NCBI RefSeq assembly: GCF_011075055.1
Contig: NC_058141.1
Location: 10,611,639 to 10,675,638, forward strand
Length of the DNA: 64,000 bases
DNA from: Mangifera indica
Taxonomy: Eukaryota > Streptophyta > Magnoliopsida > Sapindales > Anacardiaceae
Direction: 5' to 3'
The position numbers and the translations under genes are program-made. A model generated the notes under the pieces. That model worked only from the letters and a program-made list of their open reading frames with translations. It was not told where the DNA came from and did not search any database. The stretch's first letter is position 1. Each line of letters starts with the position of its first letter. Of this stretch, positions 1 through 11,413 are shown one piece after another.

Positions 1-472
1 GTTGGCAACACATCAATCTGCTCAAATTCCCTTGCCACCGCCTGTTTTCAGCAATAAACTTATATGCAAGCATACATCATAATCGTATTCAATGTAAAAA
101 TGGTAATTATTTACCATCAGCTTATCGGTATCAATCTTGAGAAACGAAACGTCTGAATACTTGGCAGCTAACTCTTTGATATATGGTTCCAACAATTTGC
201 AAGGTCTACACCATGGAGCAGTGAAATAAACGACCATCTTCATCACCAAAATCAAAACCATATTTAACCATTAATATTCAGATAATAAATATTAACACCA
301 TGCATGTATAAAATGAAAAGAAATGTTATTGGGTACTCACCAGCTTGTTGCTTCCTTTGTTGGCATCAAACTGAGCCTTCCATTGGTTCTTGGATTGACA
401 CTCTATAAGCTGGTTGGTATTTACAAAGCTAAAGCCATGTGGGTTCTCGAGCTCAGACATGTTTGCTCCCAT
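1..472 (-). CDS. Atypical thioredoxin (h-type-like), 5' part; gene runs off the left edge
   Basis: Three exons read on the minus strand: 472-341 (44 codons), 237-115 (41 codons) and 41-1 (partial), joined by introns 340-238 and 114-42 with GT-AG ends and phase 0. The first ATG of exon 1 is used. The spliced protein has a W..QF..NKGSNKL lead-in like subgroup II h thioredoxins, then the active site WCRPC, then KIDTDKL, and VLPT, which carries the cis-proline of the fold. Thioredoxins reduce protein disulphides with the CxxC pair, usually in the cytosol for the h type. Two positions are odd. The usual WCGPC glycine is Arg, and the buried Asp of the common VVDF strand is Tyr (VVYF). Both cysteines are kept. 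The C-terminal third lies outside the window, so the gene's intactness is unknown. The family call is firm, the h-type subgroup is inferred. Confidence 0.85.
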
Positions 473-1035
473 CTTCAATTTCTCAAAGGAAAATTGCTTA
501 CAGCTTACAAGACAAGAGCTTTAATTTGGCTTGTAGTGAAGAGTGTGGTTGTAGGGATGGTTTTATATAAGTTTCAGGACTCATGTATCATCTCAAGTAT
601 CAATTCCATGTCAATGGCTATAAAATTTTCAATTTAATTCTATAATTTTAGCCTAATGTCAATAATATCGGATTCGTATATTTAATTTCGGCAAAAAGGT
701 TCTTTTTGTTGCGGGCCGTCAATTGTAAAGCCCTGTATTTTAACATTATTTTTTCTTCATGACACTTTAATTTATACCCCAAGAATCTAACCTCATGAAA
801 TCATGCTCAACCAATCTGAGTAGTGAGAATTGTCAGCCGTATTGAACAAAGGAACTAATATGAGGAGATAGCCATTGCAACATGTTTGAGTTGCCGACGG
901 ATAATAAAGGAGCGATTAAATCGTTTGAAAGAATTTATACAAACACCACTTGGTTCAAAAGAAATGTTGACAAATATAAAATGATGTAAAATTTAACGGG
1001 GAAATGGGCCATGGACACAGCAGTTGGTAATTTGT
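473..1035. other. Upstream region of the thioredoxin gene; no gene seen
   Basis: This stretch lies 5' of the minus-strand thioredoxin start and probably holds its promoter and 5' UTR. No convincing coding frame or repeat was seen. The plus-strand frame at 323-637 is only the antisense of exon 1 and its flank. Confidence 0.5.
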
Positions 1036-1457
1036 AAGGGTGTTTAGTTACTGGAATTTAAAAAGTATTTAGTAATCTATATTTATTTGTTTGATTTGTT
1101 AATAATAAAAAATTACAGTAATATTCTATTATCAATATTGACATGACAAGATTATCACTTTTACCTTAGGTATTAAAAGATTATCAAACAAATCTTGATT
1201 TTATTATAATTATATTATTATTTATTAATTTTTTTAAATAAAAATAAATTTATTTTTAATTAATATAACAAATAATATAAAAATATTTTAAAATAATTAT
1301 ATTTGAGGGTATTTAAGTAAAATAATTTATTAGTATTTTTTTATTATATTTAATCAAACACAATAATCATTTATATTCAATAATTTTTTAAGTAATTATC
1401 TTCAAGGTAATATAGTTATTTTGATAATAAAATATTACCCAAACTAAACGACCCCTA
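1036..1457. mobile_element. MITE with GGGTGTTTAGTT-type ends
   Basis: A very AT-rich stretch of about 420 bp begins with GGGTGTTTAGTT and ends with AACTAAACGACCCC, so the ends are imperfect inverted repeats of each other. There is no coding frame. Short AT-rich elements with GGGGTCGTTTGGT-like ends are common in plant genomes. The superfamily is not settled and no clear target-site duplication was found. Confidence 0.6.
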
Positions 1458-1479
1458 AATGTACTCAATCACAAAAATA

Positions 1480-1601
1480 AAGTTGTGTATCCATTTTGAG
1501 TACACAAATAGATAGCTATTATGTAATTTGATGATTTTGAATTAAAGATATAATAACACTTACTCATTTATATATTCAAAGTGGATACATATAATACTGT
1601 T
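1480..1601. mobile_element. MITE family A, shortened copy
   Basis: It shares with other family A copies the end motif TTGTGTATCCATTTTGAGTA, the central GATGATTTTGAATTAAAGAT, and an inverted end with ATTCAAAGTGGATACATA. It is about 50 bp shorter than the best copies. Confidence 0.6.
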
Positions 1602-2200
1602 CGAAAGAGAATATATGTAAGCCATTTGCATTTTAATTTTGCGGCTGGTGTGAGAGCATCTTCCTTTATACATCTAATGGTCCTAAGGAAGAACAACTTT
1701 TCTGGTTCTCTGTAACACCCTTATCATTGTACACAACATGTTCGCCCAATGAAGAAAGAAAACTAAAGGCAATAGCAAGAGAATGAGCAATCATCATAGA
1801 CCAGTCAGGAATCAAATGCTTACAAAAAAAAGTTTAATAGTGGGGGGAATTTCTTCTATTTCTCTCTGGGATAACCTTATTTGTTAAAAAGAAAAAATAT
1901 AAAAACCAGAACGACATTGATTTGGCAAATGCAGACTTTTCTTGTTAGGCGTTGGCAATAATAGGAAATGGAATCAGCAGTAAAATTGTAGTTCTGACAT
2001 TCTGCGCACTTTTGACTTTTTATGGATTTTCCAGCATCTAATTCGTGATTGAGATCTTGATTGATAATGGGAGCGTGAATTGTACGTGTGTCATTTTGTT
2101 ACCAATAAATCTGCGTGCCGAAATAGAAATAAGGCCACAAGGCTTATCCCCACCTAAGGATTAGTGTATCCCCAAATAAATTTTTAAAATTGAAATATTT

Positions 2201-2374
2201 GAGCAATAAAACTATGTGTATCTATTTTGAGTATATAAATATGTACACATTTATATGTGTCATCATGTGATTGGATGATTTTGAATTAAGAATAAAAAAA
2301 TAATCAATCATGTGATGACACATATGAGTGTGTATACATTTGTGTACCTAAAGTGGGTACACATAGTATTGCTC
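2201..2374. mobile_element. MITE family A, well preserved copy
   Basis: This 174-bp element has near-matching inverted ends: GAGCAATA-ACTATGTGTA on the left, and the same read in reverse on the right. The middle holds GTGATTGGATGATTTTGAAT, and the halves pair into a long imperfect stem through the CATGTGAT/ATCACATG segments. The hexamer atattt flanks it on both sides and may be the target-site duplication. It is the best template for the family found repeatedly in this window. Confidence 0.75.
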
Positions 2375-3538
2375 ATATTTGAGCCGCCATAACACCCCTT
2401 TTTATCTTCTTCCCATTTTTCTCCATTCCGACATAAAATTGATCAAAATCGAGGGAGAGATCTTACTCGATCTTAGCCAAATTTGTATAGACACAAGGGA
2501 GAAAGACACCACTAATCCTCTCTGGTCTGTTATGCTCTCGTCCTCTTTAGTAATTTATATCGACTTGAATCCAATCAAAATTGAGTGAGATCTTTCACTC
2601 GATTTAGACCAAATTTTTGCATTAGACAAAAGAGAAATGGGAAGAAGATGAAGAGGATGTCATGACTACTTCATCTCTGATGCCAAAGACAAAGAGAAAA
2701 AGACGTCAATAATTTTTTTAGAGTTAAAGATAAAGAGGGAGTGAAACTAAAATGTTTTAGGAGGTTGGAGGACAGCTATAAATGGAAAGAGGCTGAAAAC
2801 CTCCCCTTGGGAGAGAAGGGAAAGTAATTTTTTAGACTTGAAAAATAAAAATTAGCGAGAAATTGTTATTTATCAAGAGTAAAGTGAGACAAAGGATATA
2901 ATTTTTTTTAAAAATTAAATCTTTATATGATGATTTCACTATTGATAATAATAATAATAATAAAAATTAACAAATCAATAAAATATTTAGATTTTTAAAC
3001 CTTATCGAGTGAAAGTTTTAAGGATTAACTAAACTATATGTGAGAATAAGTCTTTTGGCCTAAAAATAAAATAACATTGAGGCTGATAAGTCATCCTCAA
3101 CCTCTGGATTATTCATATTATAGGTTCAAGGAACAATGGCCAATGTTCATAAAACTGGCCATATGGATATATTTTATAAAAACAAATTTAATCTTTAACT
3201 TATTCTCAACTCAAATTCAAACTTTAATAGGTAGGATCAAATCCGTCCCTAGACATTCGGCTTTCAAGCGCTTGGTTGGCACCAAAACAAATATGCTAGT
3301 TTTATGGTAAAAATAAATATCCAACTCTTAAATGGTTTTCCAATTGATAAATATCCTCAATAACTCAACTACAAAAACGGAAAGGGGTATCCTGGATGGT
3401 GCTTTTAACGAGACATCAACCCACATTAAAACCATGTTTCGAGTTTCATGCAAGTCTCATAAAGGAAAGAACATTTTCACCACCCAACACATAAGCTAGT
3501 TATCAGACACCCTTTGGACAACCTAATCAGGTATGATA
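2375..3538. repeat. Intergenic repeats; no gene seen
   Basis: Around 2440-2620 a segment with ATCAAAATCGAGGGAGAGATC and a later relative with AATTGAGTGAGATCTTTCACTC form a degenerate direct repeat. At 2830-3070 the text (aatatttagatttttaaacc ... cttttggcctaaa) is a diverged relative of the inverted-repeat arm at 8986-9225. The part nearest 3538 probably includes the 3' UTR of the minus-strand gene ending at 3539. No frame of gene quality was found. Confidence 0.5.
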
Positions 3539-6500
3539 TCATGATTTCACACCAACATCAGCTGTTGCATAACCACCTTGAATCGTCGCACCATGGTTAT
3601 TGTATGGAGGCCCACCACCCCGGCCTCCCCTTCCCCTATTGTTATAGTAGTTTCTTGGATAATAATTACCAGACTGATCATAATATTGGTTGCGGCCATT
3701 CTGGTAGCCTCCACCTCCCCTGCCGCTGCCACGACTGCCACGACCATTTAAATAGCCCCTTCGCCCACCACCACGACGACCACCTCTTTGATTCTGATAG
3801 GGTCTTCGGGGAACATACTGTTGTTGCTCCTTAGGCCCTCCATCTCCAAGATTTTGCTCCAACTCTGCCTCCTCTTTGATTTGTTCTTCTTGGACTGAGA
3901 CACCTTCTGCACCTATCTCCAACTCATCCTGCAAAGTAGAATTCAACCATATTCAAAGGAAAAAAAAAAAATTGACAGGAAAAAGTTAATCTCATGGCTG
4001 ACTGGAAGTACCTTTTGAAGTTCCTCTGGAGGACTAAATTGATTATCCCCAGTTTCATGTTCTTGACAATTCAGGGGGTCTTCATCCTGAAAAGAGAGTA
4101 AAATTTATATATCTAAAAATAAGTGAACCTATACATTTTCGCTTCTTAGGTTGACGTTAAAATACAATAGCACAGACATAAACACATTTTCTTCGGCTTA
4201 GTCATTGACAGAAGGATCTCCACCAGGAAACACCGAAAAGATTTAAGAAATACTATACTATTCCAAAAATGTTATGAACGACCACCAAACATTCACACAG
4301 AGACATATAAAAATATAACTCTCAGGAAGAAAGTTAGTCAAGCACCGATAACTCATCAAAACACAAATCATGTGAAAAATAACAACCCAGATTGAGTATA
4401 TGGTCATTGTGGCTAGAAAAACAGATCTATTCAGGTGAACAACCAGCAACTGGGATTGAAATGCATAGGATGAATTGTATTTTAACGTGTCAATTCAACA
4501 CTTTTCAATAAACCATGCAACTGGATTTGCAAACTATAACATTTACTATATTAAGAAAAAAATTCTGCAAACCATATCAATTCAATAAAAGAATTAAACA
4601 ATATGTTAAACCACAAAAACTGTAATAACTAGAATCTGGTGGGATGTTTGACAAAACTTTCAAAGCATAGCTAAAGTCTAAAACACAATCCAAGAGAATA
4701 TTCAGCAAGTATAGAAGAAAACAAGTGATTTTACAAAATCATAAACAAACAAGAACTGAGATATACCTCAAAAAGAGCAACAGCTAATTAAAATGCATTG
4801 ATCACATCACAAGGGAACCCATGAGTACAAACTATAATTCGCAAATAACATAGATATATAGGTAATGTAACATACATAAGCATACATGGACAAAATTACA
4901 TTTATGAGCAGAATGAATTTCAAAATATGAATAAGCAGATTGCAAAACAACAGCTAATTCAAATAATTTAACCAGGTGAATACAAGTACATGAACAACAT
5001 TTAAACCATCATAAGCCCATGAAACATGACAAAAAAAAAAGTGAAAAATTGACAAAAGGTTCAAGGAATACAATTTATTCAATTTGCATTGAGAATGGTG
5101 TATCTTTTTTCTTTGCACTGGGTAAGAATTCACACACATATTTGGACACAACTGAATCATAAAACTTCTCAAAGGACCTGACTATTCACCAATTAAACAC
5201 AATATTCTGACATCTAAGGAGTTTAGGTTCCGTTATGATAAAGGTAGTCCAATCTATAACAAAAAGAACAGCATCCTCAATTTTAGATGGTTCTTAAAAG
5301 TTATTACACTGTCGGGCAAAACCACTGTCAACTCAAGCATCATCGTTTTTTAGATAAGAAACTGGAGGAAAATTATACAAATTATGTTAAGTATAATAAA
5401 TAACTGAACATGAAGTGAACAGTATATCCATGCACGCATGAGCCAAGCAAGCCCAAAAATGAGAACTGAAGATACAGGACATGTAAAAGGTACTGAAACC
5501 ATGAAACTCTAACTTGTCAAAATTGTGAAGCAAACTAAGTGTTAAGTAAATTGGACAGCTCAAAAGTCTTGATGTTGTGTTAGTATGCGCAATCAAGTAA
5601 TAGAACCACCAGCATAATAAACAAGAGAGAGGGAACCTTCAAAACCTATTCAAAATAACACCAGCAATCCCTCCAACATATTGAACTTTTCTTAGAAAAC
5701 CATACTTTACTGAGTCTAATATAAGCCAAGCATGACACTTGCTTACTAAACAGCATTAATCTACTCCATGATCTAATTTTCAGTTGCACTTTTCCTTGGT
5801 CCTTGACAGATTAATTAAAACTTCCTCACCAATGTATTTTCCATTCTCTTCTTACTAATTTACTATAATGATAAGCCAATTAGTCCATCATTTAAAACAT
5901 TTTGCTTTTTTTGTTTTTTTCCAAAAAAGAGCTCTTGAAAAACTAGATACCTTAAAATCAATATTACATGTGTTTTTCCTCACCACACTGGGAATTACAA
6001 ATATGCCAACAAAAGAACTACTTATGCTGGATTATATACAACAGTGAACATGCAATATTTGATTAAGGTCATTCAATTTAATTTTGTCCACAAAACCAAA
6101 AAGCTGCATATTGACTTTTCTAAGGGTTATATCTGGAGATTTCTTTTGTCAGTCCTTTTCATAATTCATTTATGCAAAAAGGCAAGACCTTAACAGACAC
6201 ACTAAACATAAACCATGCAAGAATACTAGACAAGCCAACAAAACTCAATTTAAACAGAATCCCGAAGTAGTTGGGATCAACTTCAACAGTCAATCCATGC
6301 AAAACCATTCATGTTGACAGATGATCACTTTTCTCCTTAAATCAATAAGGAATCAACAATGGAGATGGGTTATGTAGGAGCAAAGAAAAGGGCAATAATA
6401 AGAATGTTACTAATCAAGCCAATAATATTAAAACAATTTTTACGATTTCTCGGAGTATCATCAGCACAAATAAATGTAGAAATACAAAACACTAATATTC

Positions 6501-8271
6501 AAAATTGTTAATACTAGCTATATTGATTGGCTAGAATTCTTGGGATTCGTAAACGAGGTCTTCATATCAAATGAAACTCACACTAGTGTAGGGAGGATCT
6601 TGGTTTGAATTTGTAAGTTTGATTAGACTTTTTCAAACAGATCTACAGAGATCACACCACAAGTGCCTGGGCAAACCCATATTTACAAGATAGAAAATTT
6701 GAACATGTGTTACAGAGAAATGGCAGTTTATGCTGACAGAGCGACACAAAACATGTACTTCAACACATATGTAACTAAAATAACCCAATGCCAAAATTCC
6801 CACACTCAACTGTACCAAAAAGCTTTCAACACAGGGATTAAGAATTGATTCCCTTTTTTTAAATGTCTAGTTGAAAAAGATAAGAGATACCTACAAATCT
6901 CCACTCTATAGTAAGTGCTTATAAAAATTCTAATACCCATTTTTTCACACTAAAAGATGAGAAATGGAATTAAGTGGTAATCTAATCAATATCAAGGTAA
7001 GGTGGAAGCAGCCATAAATAGGTGATTAAAAAACAACATATAGGCTTCTTTCAAAGAGTAACTTGGTGGTAGAAAATATAAGTTCAGAACACTTTCATCA
7101 TGCCCTAATGTAACTTTAAAAAAAAGAAAAAAAAAAAACCTTCACTAAACAAGACCAAAACATACAGCAGCACATTAAACAACCCAAAACAACCTTTTTT
7201 CTATCACATAAACACAATATATTCAAGTAATAAAAATAAATAAATTACAATCAGTGAATAGAACATTTGAGCACATCTACTATAACTCCACAGACGATTA
7301 TTTTCATGAAGGAACACTATATAAATTTAAGCAGTACCTTCTCCTGATACTGTACAGCTGAACCTTCCACCAGGACTGGCACCGAAACTGGAACAACAGA
7401 AGCATGTATTGGTACCTGAAAAGAACCATAATTTGCTGCCGCAGCCATTTCTACAGGGGCTTTCATCTCTGGCGTGGTCGTAAAATAATCTGAACCCATA
7501 ATCTTGTTCAGCCTCTTCCTCAATCCTGCATCTACAAAAACCCAAAAACCAAAATCAGGCGTAGAAAACTAAACAAAACTATGAATGAAACAGCCAAAAA
7601 AGTTTGAATTTACAAGTGACATTAGCATTGGGCTCAATAGGCTGGTCAGCGTTTGCAACCCAGAGCCTGGCGTGCTCAATACAGCGCTGCAACGCGTTCT
7701 TATGAGACAGACTCGAGTCAATTGGTCGCGAAACCAACAATCCACTGAGCATCGAAATCATATCTAAATCCCTCTCCCCAAGCAGATCAGTAGCGTCATC
7801 AGTCACGTAATCGTACGTCAAACAACATCCTCTCTCGTGCGTTCTTGTCAACACAGTGGCGGTGAAATCACTCTGCGACTTCACGTCAAACAAAGACCCG
7901 AAATACAGCAAGTTGAGCAGATCAAACAAAACGGCGTCGTTATCTACTGGTTGAGGTTGGTTGATTTCGGCGTCGTTCTGGCTAACGGGAGGCGATGATG
8001 AGTTTTGGTTGTTGTCATGAAGGGCGAGTTCCTCAGAGACAGCGGATGCCAAAGGAAGACGAAGCTTCTCGAGTTCATCGACAAGAGAGGTGACTTGGGG
8101 CTTCGTCCGGAGGACGTCTTCTTGTTCCTTGTTGAGCGTTTTCCCTTGGGAAAGGGAGTCTTCCATTTGCGTTATTCGGTTTAATTTTTTGCGGAGGGCA
8201 CGGAGGCGTTTGTTGATAACATTAAGGACAGGACCGTCAGAGAGGTCGGAGGAAGCAGCGTTGGCCGCCAT
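3539..8271 (-). CDS. Caprin-like N-terminus with C-terminal RGG tail, putative RNA-binding protein
   Basis: Four minus-strand exons: 8271-7614, 7531-7338, 4086-4012 and 3928-3539 (stop TGA at 3541-3539). Together they give 1,317 bp and 438 residues, and every junction is GT-AG with matching phase. Residues about 13-70 hold NKRLRALRKKLNRI, then LSQGKTLNKEQEDVL and a second helix. This resembles the N-terminal homology region of animal Caprin proteins, with its KKLRNLEKKK and GERLNQDQ pattern. Residues about 105-215 form a second conserved-looking block of unknown fold. Residues 285-345 are acidic and Glu/Gln-rich. From about residue 350 to 425 there are repeated RGG, GRG and YNN motifs, typical of RNA binding and of assembly into granules. 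Animal Caprins act in mRNA control and stress granules, but a plant role is inferred only. Intron 2 is 3.25 kb, far longer than the other two. It stands alone, just outside the triplicated block. Confidence 0.85.
4087..7337 (-). other. Long intron 2 of the Caprin-like gene
   Basis: This intron of 3,251 bp is AT-rich and contains no frame that fits the flanking phases better than direct joining of exons 2 and 3. Short frames at 4258-4449, 4954-5172, 5387-5596 and 6633-6848 show no recognisable protein. No clear transposon ends were seen. An unrecognised small or alternative exon cannot be excluded. Confidence 0.6.
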
Positions 8272-8480
8272 TATCGGGACGGAAGGTTAGGGAAAGGTAG
8301 GGTTAGATAGGGAATGCAGGCACCACCGACAGAGGTGGTGGTGGTTGATTGAGAGAGAATGCGTGTGGGATAAGAAGCGGCGAATGGGTTTAACAGGGAG
8401 CAAGTGAGACTGAAAACGAGAGGAGTAGATTTTGGGGTTTTAGAATTTTCCTTTTCTTTGATTGATGGTGCAAAATTGGT
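8272..8480 (-). promoter_or_regulatory. Likely 5' UTR and promoter of the Caprin-like gene
   Basis: The sequence just upstream of the start codon is much richer in G and C than the surroundings and holds purine/pyrimidine tracts typical of a plant leader. The base composition drops to AT-rich beyond about 8480. No clear TATA box was recognised, so the exact start of transcription is unknown. Confidence 0.45.
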
Positions 8481-8804
8481 CCACTTTATAAGCCCGACTA
8501 AAATTATTCTATACTCTATAGGAGTAACATTTCTATAGGATTAACTAGAAAGATTTTTTTTTTCATATAATTTTATTTAATAAAAAAAGTGATACTACAT
8601 ATACTGATTGATAAACAAATCTTGTTAATTTATTTTTAAATTTTAATTGAGAAAAACTTAATATAACCCAACATTTTTACGCACAATCCAGAAGATGAGA
8701 GGGTCGAGGAACTGACCCACTCCTTCCTCTTCAATCATGGCATTGTTGACCATTGAAAGATCACTCATGTTTCAGCCAAACAGTCATGATTGAAGCTTTA
8801 AAAA

Positions 8805-10150
8805 TACTACCAAAAAGAGAGAGAGTGTTAACAAGATAGTTGACAACGCGTCAGAGTAAATCATAGAAAAAACTAGTTGTCAAAAAGAGAGAATACATTT
8901 TGTAAAAATGTAATTACAATATTCTAAATTTTGAGGGGTCGTTGTTATTGATAAAATAATAAAACCCTAAAAGATGGAAAAAATGTAAGTTTTTAAAACT
9001 AAGTTAAAAAGAAAATTATTAATTTTTAAAACTAACATGAGAAGAGGGGATAGAATTTATTTTTTTATATATTATTAGTTAAATTATATTTTTACCCTTA
9101 TAACTAATGAATTTCTTTAACTTTAATAGCTAATAGGGAGAATATTTGGATTTTTGAAACTTAGTGGGTGAAAAGTTGGTAATGAACTAAACTTTGGATA
9201 GAAATATCTCTTTTGGCCTAAATTATTTAAGCGGAAATAATAATATCTAATTAAATAATGTAATTGTGTATTTTTTTTCACTCCTAGATCAACTAATTAT
9301 ATAAATTATACTGATAAATTAGTAAAATTTATTTATACATAGTAGTATTATTTTATTAATATTTTGAAATATTTTTATGAAAATAATTAAAATTTATATT
9401 TTATATGGATACCATGTGGCTATATTACTAATTTTCCAACACTTTATTGATAACCTTATTAAAATTTATATTTTATTAATTTTTAAGTCTCATATGCAAA
9501 AACTTATACTCAAAATGATAATATCAAATAAGAAAAATCAATAAATACAATATTAAAATTGATTTTAAGTTTAAATCCTTAGTTCTATCAATTTTTTATA
9601 ATTCTAATTTAAAATAATTATGTCTTGTTATTTTGTTGGTTTATTAATAATGTAAACATTGTTTTAAGTTTTATGACTAAATAAATAGTGTAATGTCTAT
9701 TATGTTGTGATAATAAAACATATTTAAAAATAGGCAAAAAGACATTTTCCCACCCAAGGTTTAGTGCATTCCATCTTTCACCCATAAAGTTTTAAAAACC
9801 AATATGTTCACTTAGCTATTAAATTTTGCAGTTAGTATAGTGGTAAAAACGTCATTTATTAATTTTATTTAAAGAAAAAAAATTATCTTTTTGTCCACTT
9901 TAATTTTGAAAATTAACAATTTTCCTGTAACTTGGTTTTAAAAAGTTATTTTTTTCATACCCATTATCTAAGGTTTTCATAATTTAGGGTTAATAGCTGC
10001 CCCTCTCAAAGTTCAAAACATTACATTTACAGCCCCAAAAAATGCATTTTCTCTTTTCAACAATTGTTCTTCAAAGTGATTTACTCCAACACATCATCAA
10101 CCCTACCACCAGCAATCTCTCTCCCTCCCTGTAGTTTTTTGGTACGAAAA
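8805..10150. repeat. Inverted-repeat (foldback-like) element, complete only in U1
   Basis: The left arm (about 8805-9225) and right arm (about 9740-10150) are diverged reverse complements. Matching pairs include ggcctaaa with its partner at about 9740, the taagtttttaaaactaagtt segment with cttggttttaaaaagtt at about 9930, and a GATTTACTC block that closes the outer part. About 500 bp of AT-rich DNA lies between the arms. No transposase frame is present. It could be a foldback element or the remains of a larger element. In U2 and U3 the left arm is cut at 28433 and 53857, so only its inner part remains. Confidence 0.55.
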
Positions 10151-10689
10151 CCACCTATCATCCAATCAAAATGGTTGAATAACGTCGCACATATATATTT
10201 GATCCATTGCACAACTTTATGCGACGAATCTGTGCATCAACCAACACACAAATCAAAACAAATGATGTTGCACGAATCGGTGCATCGTCTGGTCGAAAGT
10301 CTCATGGATTAGTTACACGTTACTAATTTTAAAATCATGCCAAATCAGTAATTGTTTACACGTTCTTGAATTTGTGTGATGTTTTACTCAAAGATTTTTT
10401 ATGTTATTAGCACAAACAACTACAACTATTGAACAACATGGATGGTAGCATAAATAGAGGATACACTTCAAAACTCAATAATCGAACTTAAATAAACATG
10501 AACCTATAAGCGAACATATGCACACTTAAGAACTTAGGTAAATATGAACTTAGGGATAACACAAGGACAAGCTAAAGAACTTTATAATAATTGCCATTAT
10601 GAGCAACTACGAACATAAGTAGAGAACAAATGCGAACCTAAGAACATTGTCAACTCAAGTACCTTTGAGTAAATCACTGAACTAAATGA
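10151..10689. other. U1 AT-rich stretch before the copia relic
   Basis: It holds a short direct repeat (cgaatctgtgcatc-like, at about 10224 and 10270) and a region dense in GAAC words. Frames on both strands at 10064-10312 are not conserved as proteins among the three units and look incidental. The same stretch recurs at 29590-30125 and 55010-55555. Confidence 0.5.
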
Positions 10690-10998
10690 CTTCATTGTTG
10701 AACTATTGAACAATTCGAATAGTTAACAAGGAATTGCTATGGATGAAGAAATTTCTAATAGAGCTTGGTCTCATTGTAAAAATCAAAGTGTAATACACTT
10801 TGCTAAGGATTCCAAAGTTTGTGTTAAGTTTAAGCATATAGATACAAGATATCATTGGATAAGGAATTTTTTACATGAAAAACTATTAGAACTTGAAAAG
10901 ATTTATACTAAAGTGTTATGATATGTCAACAGATGCAAGAGACAAATTTAAAGTTTGTCGTACATTAGTCGAGATAGCTAGTCTCTCTAAATAGTGGG
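10690..10998 (+). pseudogene. Ty1/copia RNase H relic, U1 copy
   Basis: Read across two frames, the plus strand gives pieces of the C-terminal RNase H of a Ty1/copia polyprotein. First comes a segment like KELLW..KFLIELGLI (clearest in U2 and U3), then CKNQSVIHFAKDSK and FKHIDTRYHWIR, which match the family's CDNQSAI.LAKN and TKHID.RYHFIR pattern. After a frame change comes DARDKFKVCRTLVEI, like the LTKxxxREKFELC ending. It lacks reverse transcriptase, integrase and gag. Frameshifts make it dead. Confidence 0.75.
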
Positions 10999-11413
10999 GT
11001 TGTTTGGTTGGGTTTCTTTTCTATGTAAGGATGGATTAAGTAAAGCCCATGTGGAGATTAATAAAATAAAACCCCGAAGGAGAAGAAGAAATGAGAAAAT
11101 AACATGAAAGACAAAAGAAAAGAGACAATATTTTTGGGTTTTAAAGCTATGACCAATTTTAATCAACTACTCCAATCTATCCCGATCTGTGGTTTAATTA
11201 AGCTACAATTTTATGTGCAAGTTTGTGACTCATTTTTTTCATTTTAAACAATGGAAACTAATTTTGGAGTGCTAAACAGAGAGTTGTTGAACCCGAAATT
11301 GACTCCTTGTTTTGGTGAGAAATTTTCCTTTTCTTTATAAAAGTTTGTTCCTTTTGGTCAAGATTGTTCGATCTTATTTGTTGTTGGTATATGCCTCCTG
11401 GTTTTCTTTAAAG
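10999..11413. other. U1 spacer after the copia relic
   Basis: No gene is visible. The stretch follows the 3' end of the copia polyprotein relic, so it may be old long terminal repeat DNA, but no paired terminal repeat was found to prove this. The equivalents are 30437-30856 and 55862-56280. Confidence 0.4.

Noticed and set aside
323..637. Plus-strand frame of 104 codons
   Set aside because: It is antisense to thioredoxin exon 1 and its leader, with no recognisable protein.
3514..3834. Plus-strand His/Ser-rich frame
   Set aside because: It is the complement of the Gly/Arg repeat region of the Caprin-like gene, and its composition follows from that.
10064..10312. Frames on both strands over the HESVHRLVE/RCTDSCN region (also 29515-29739 and 54934-55170)
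   Set aside because: They overlap the inverted-repeat arm, change length among near-identical copies and match no family I know.
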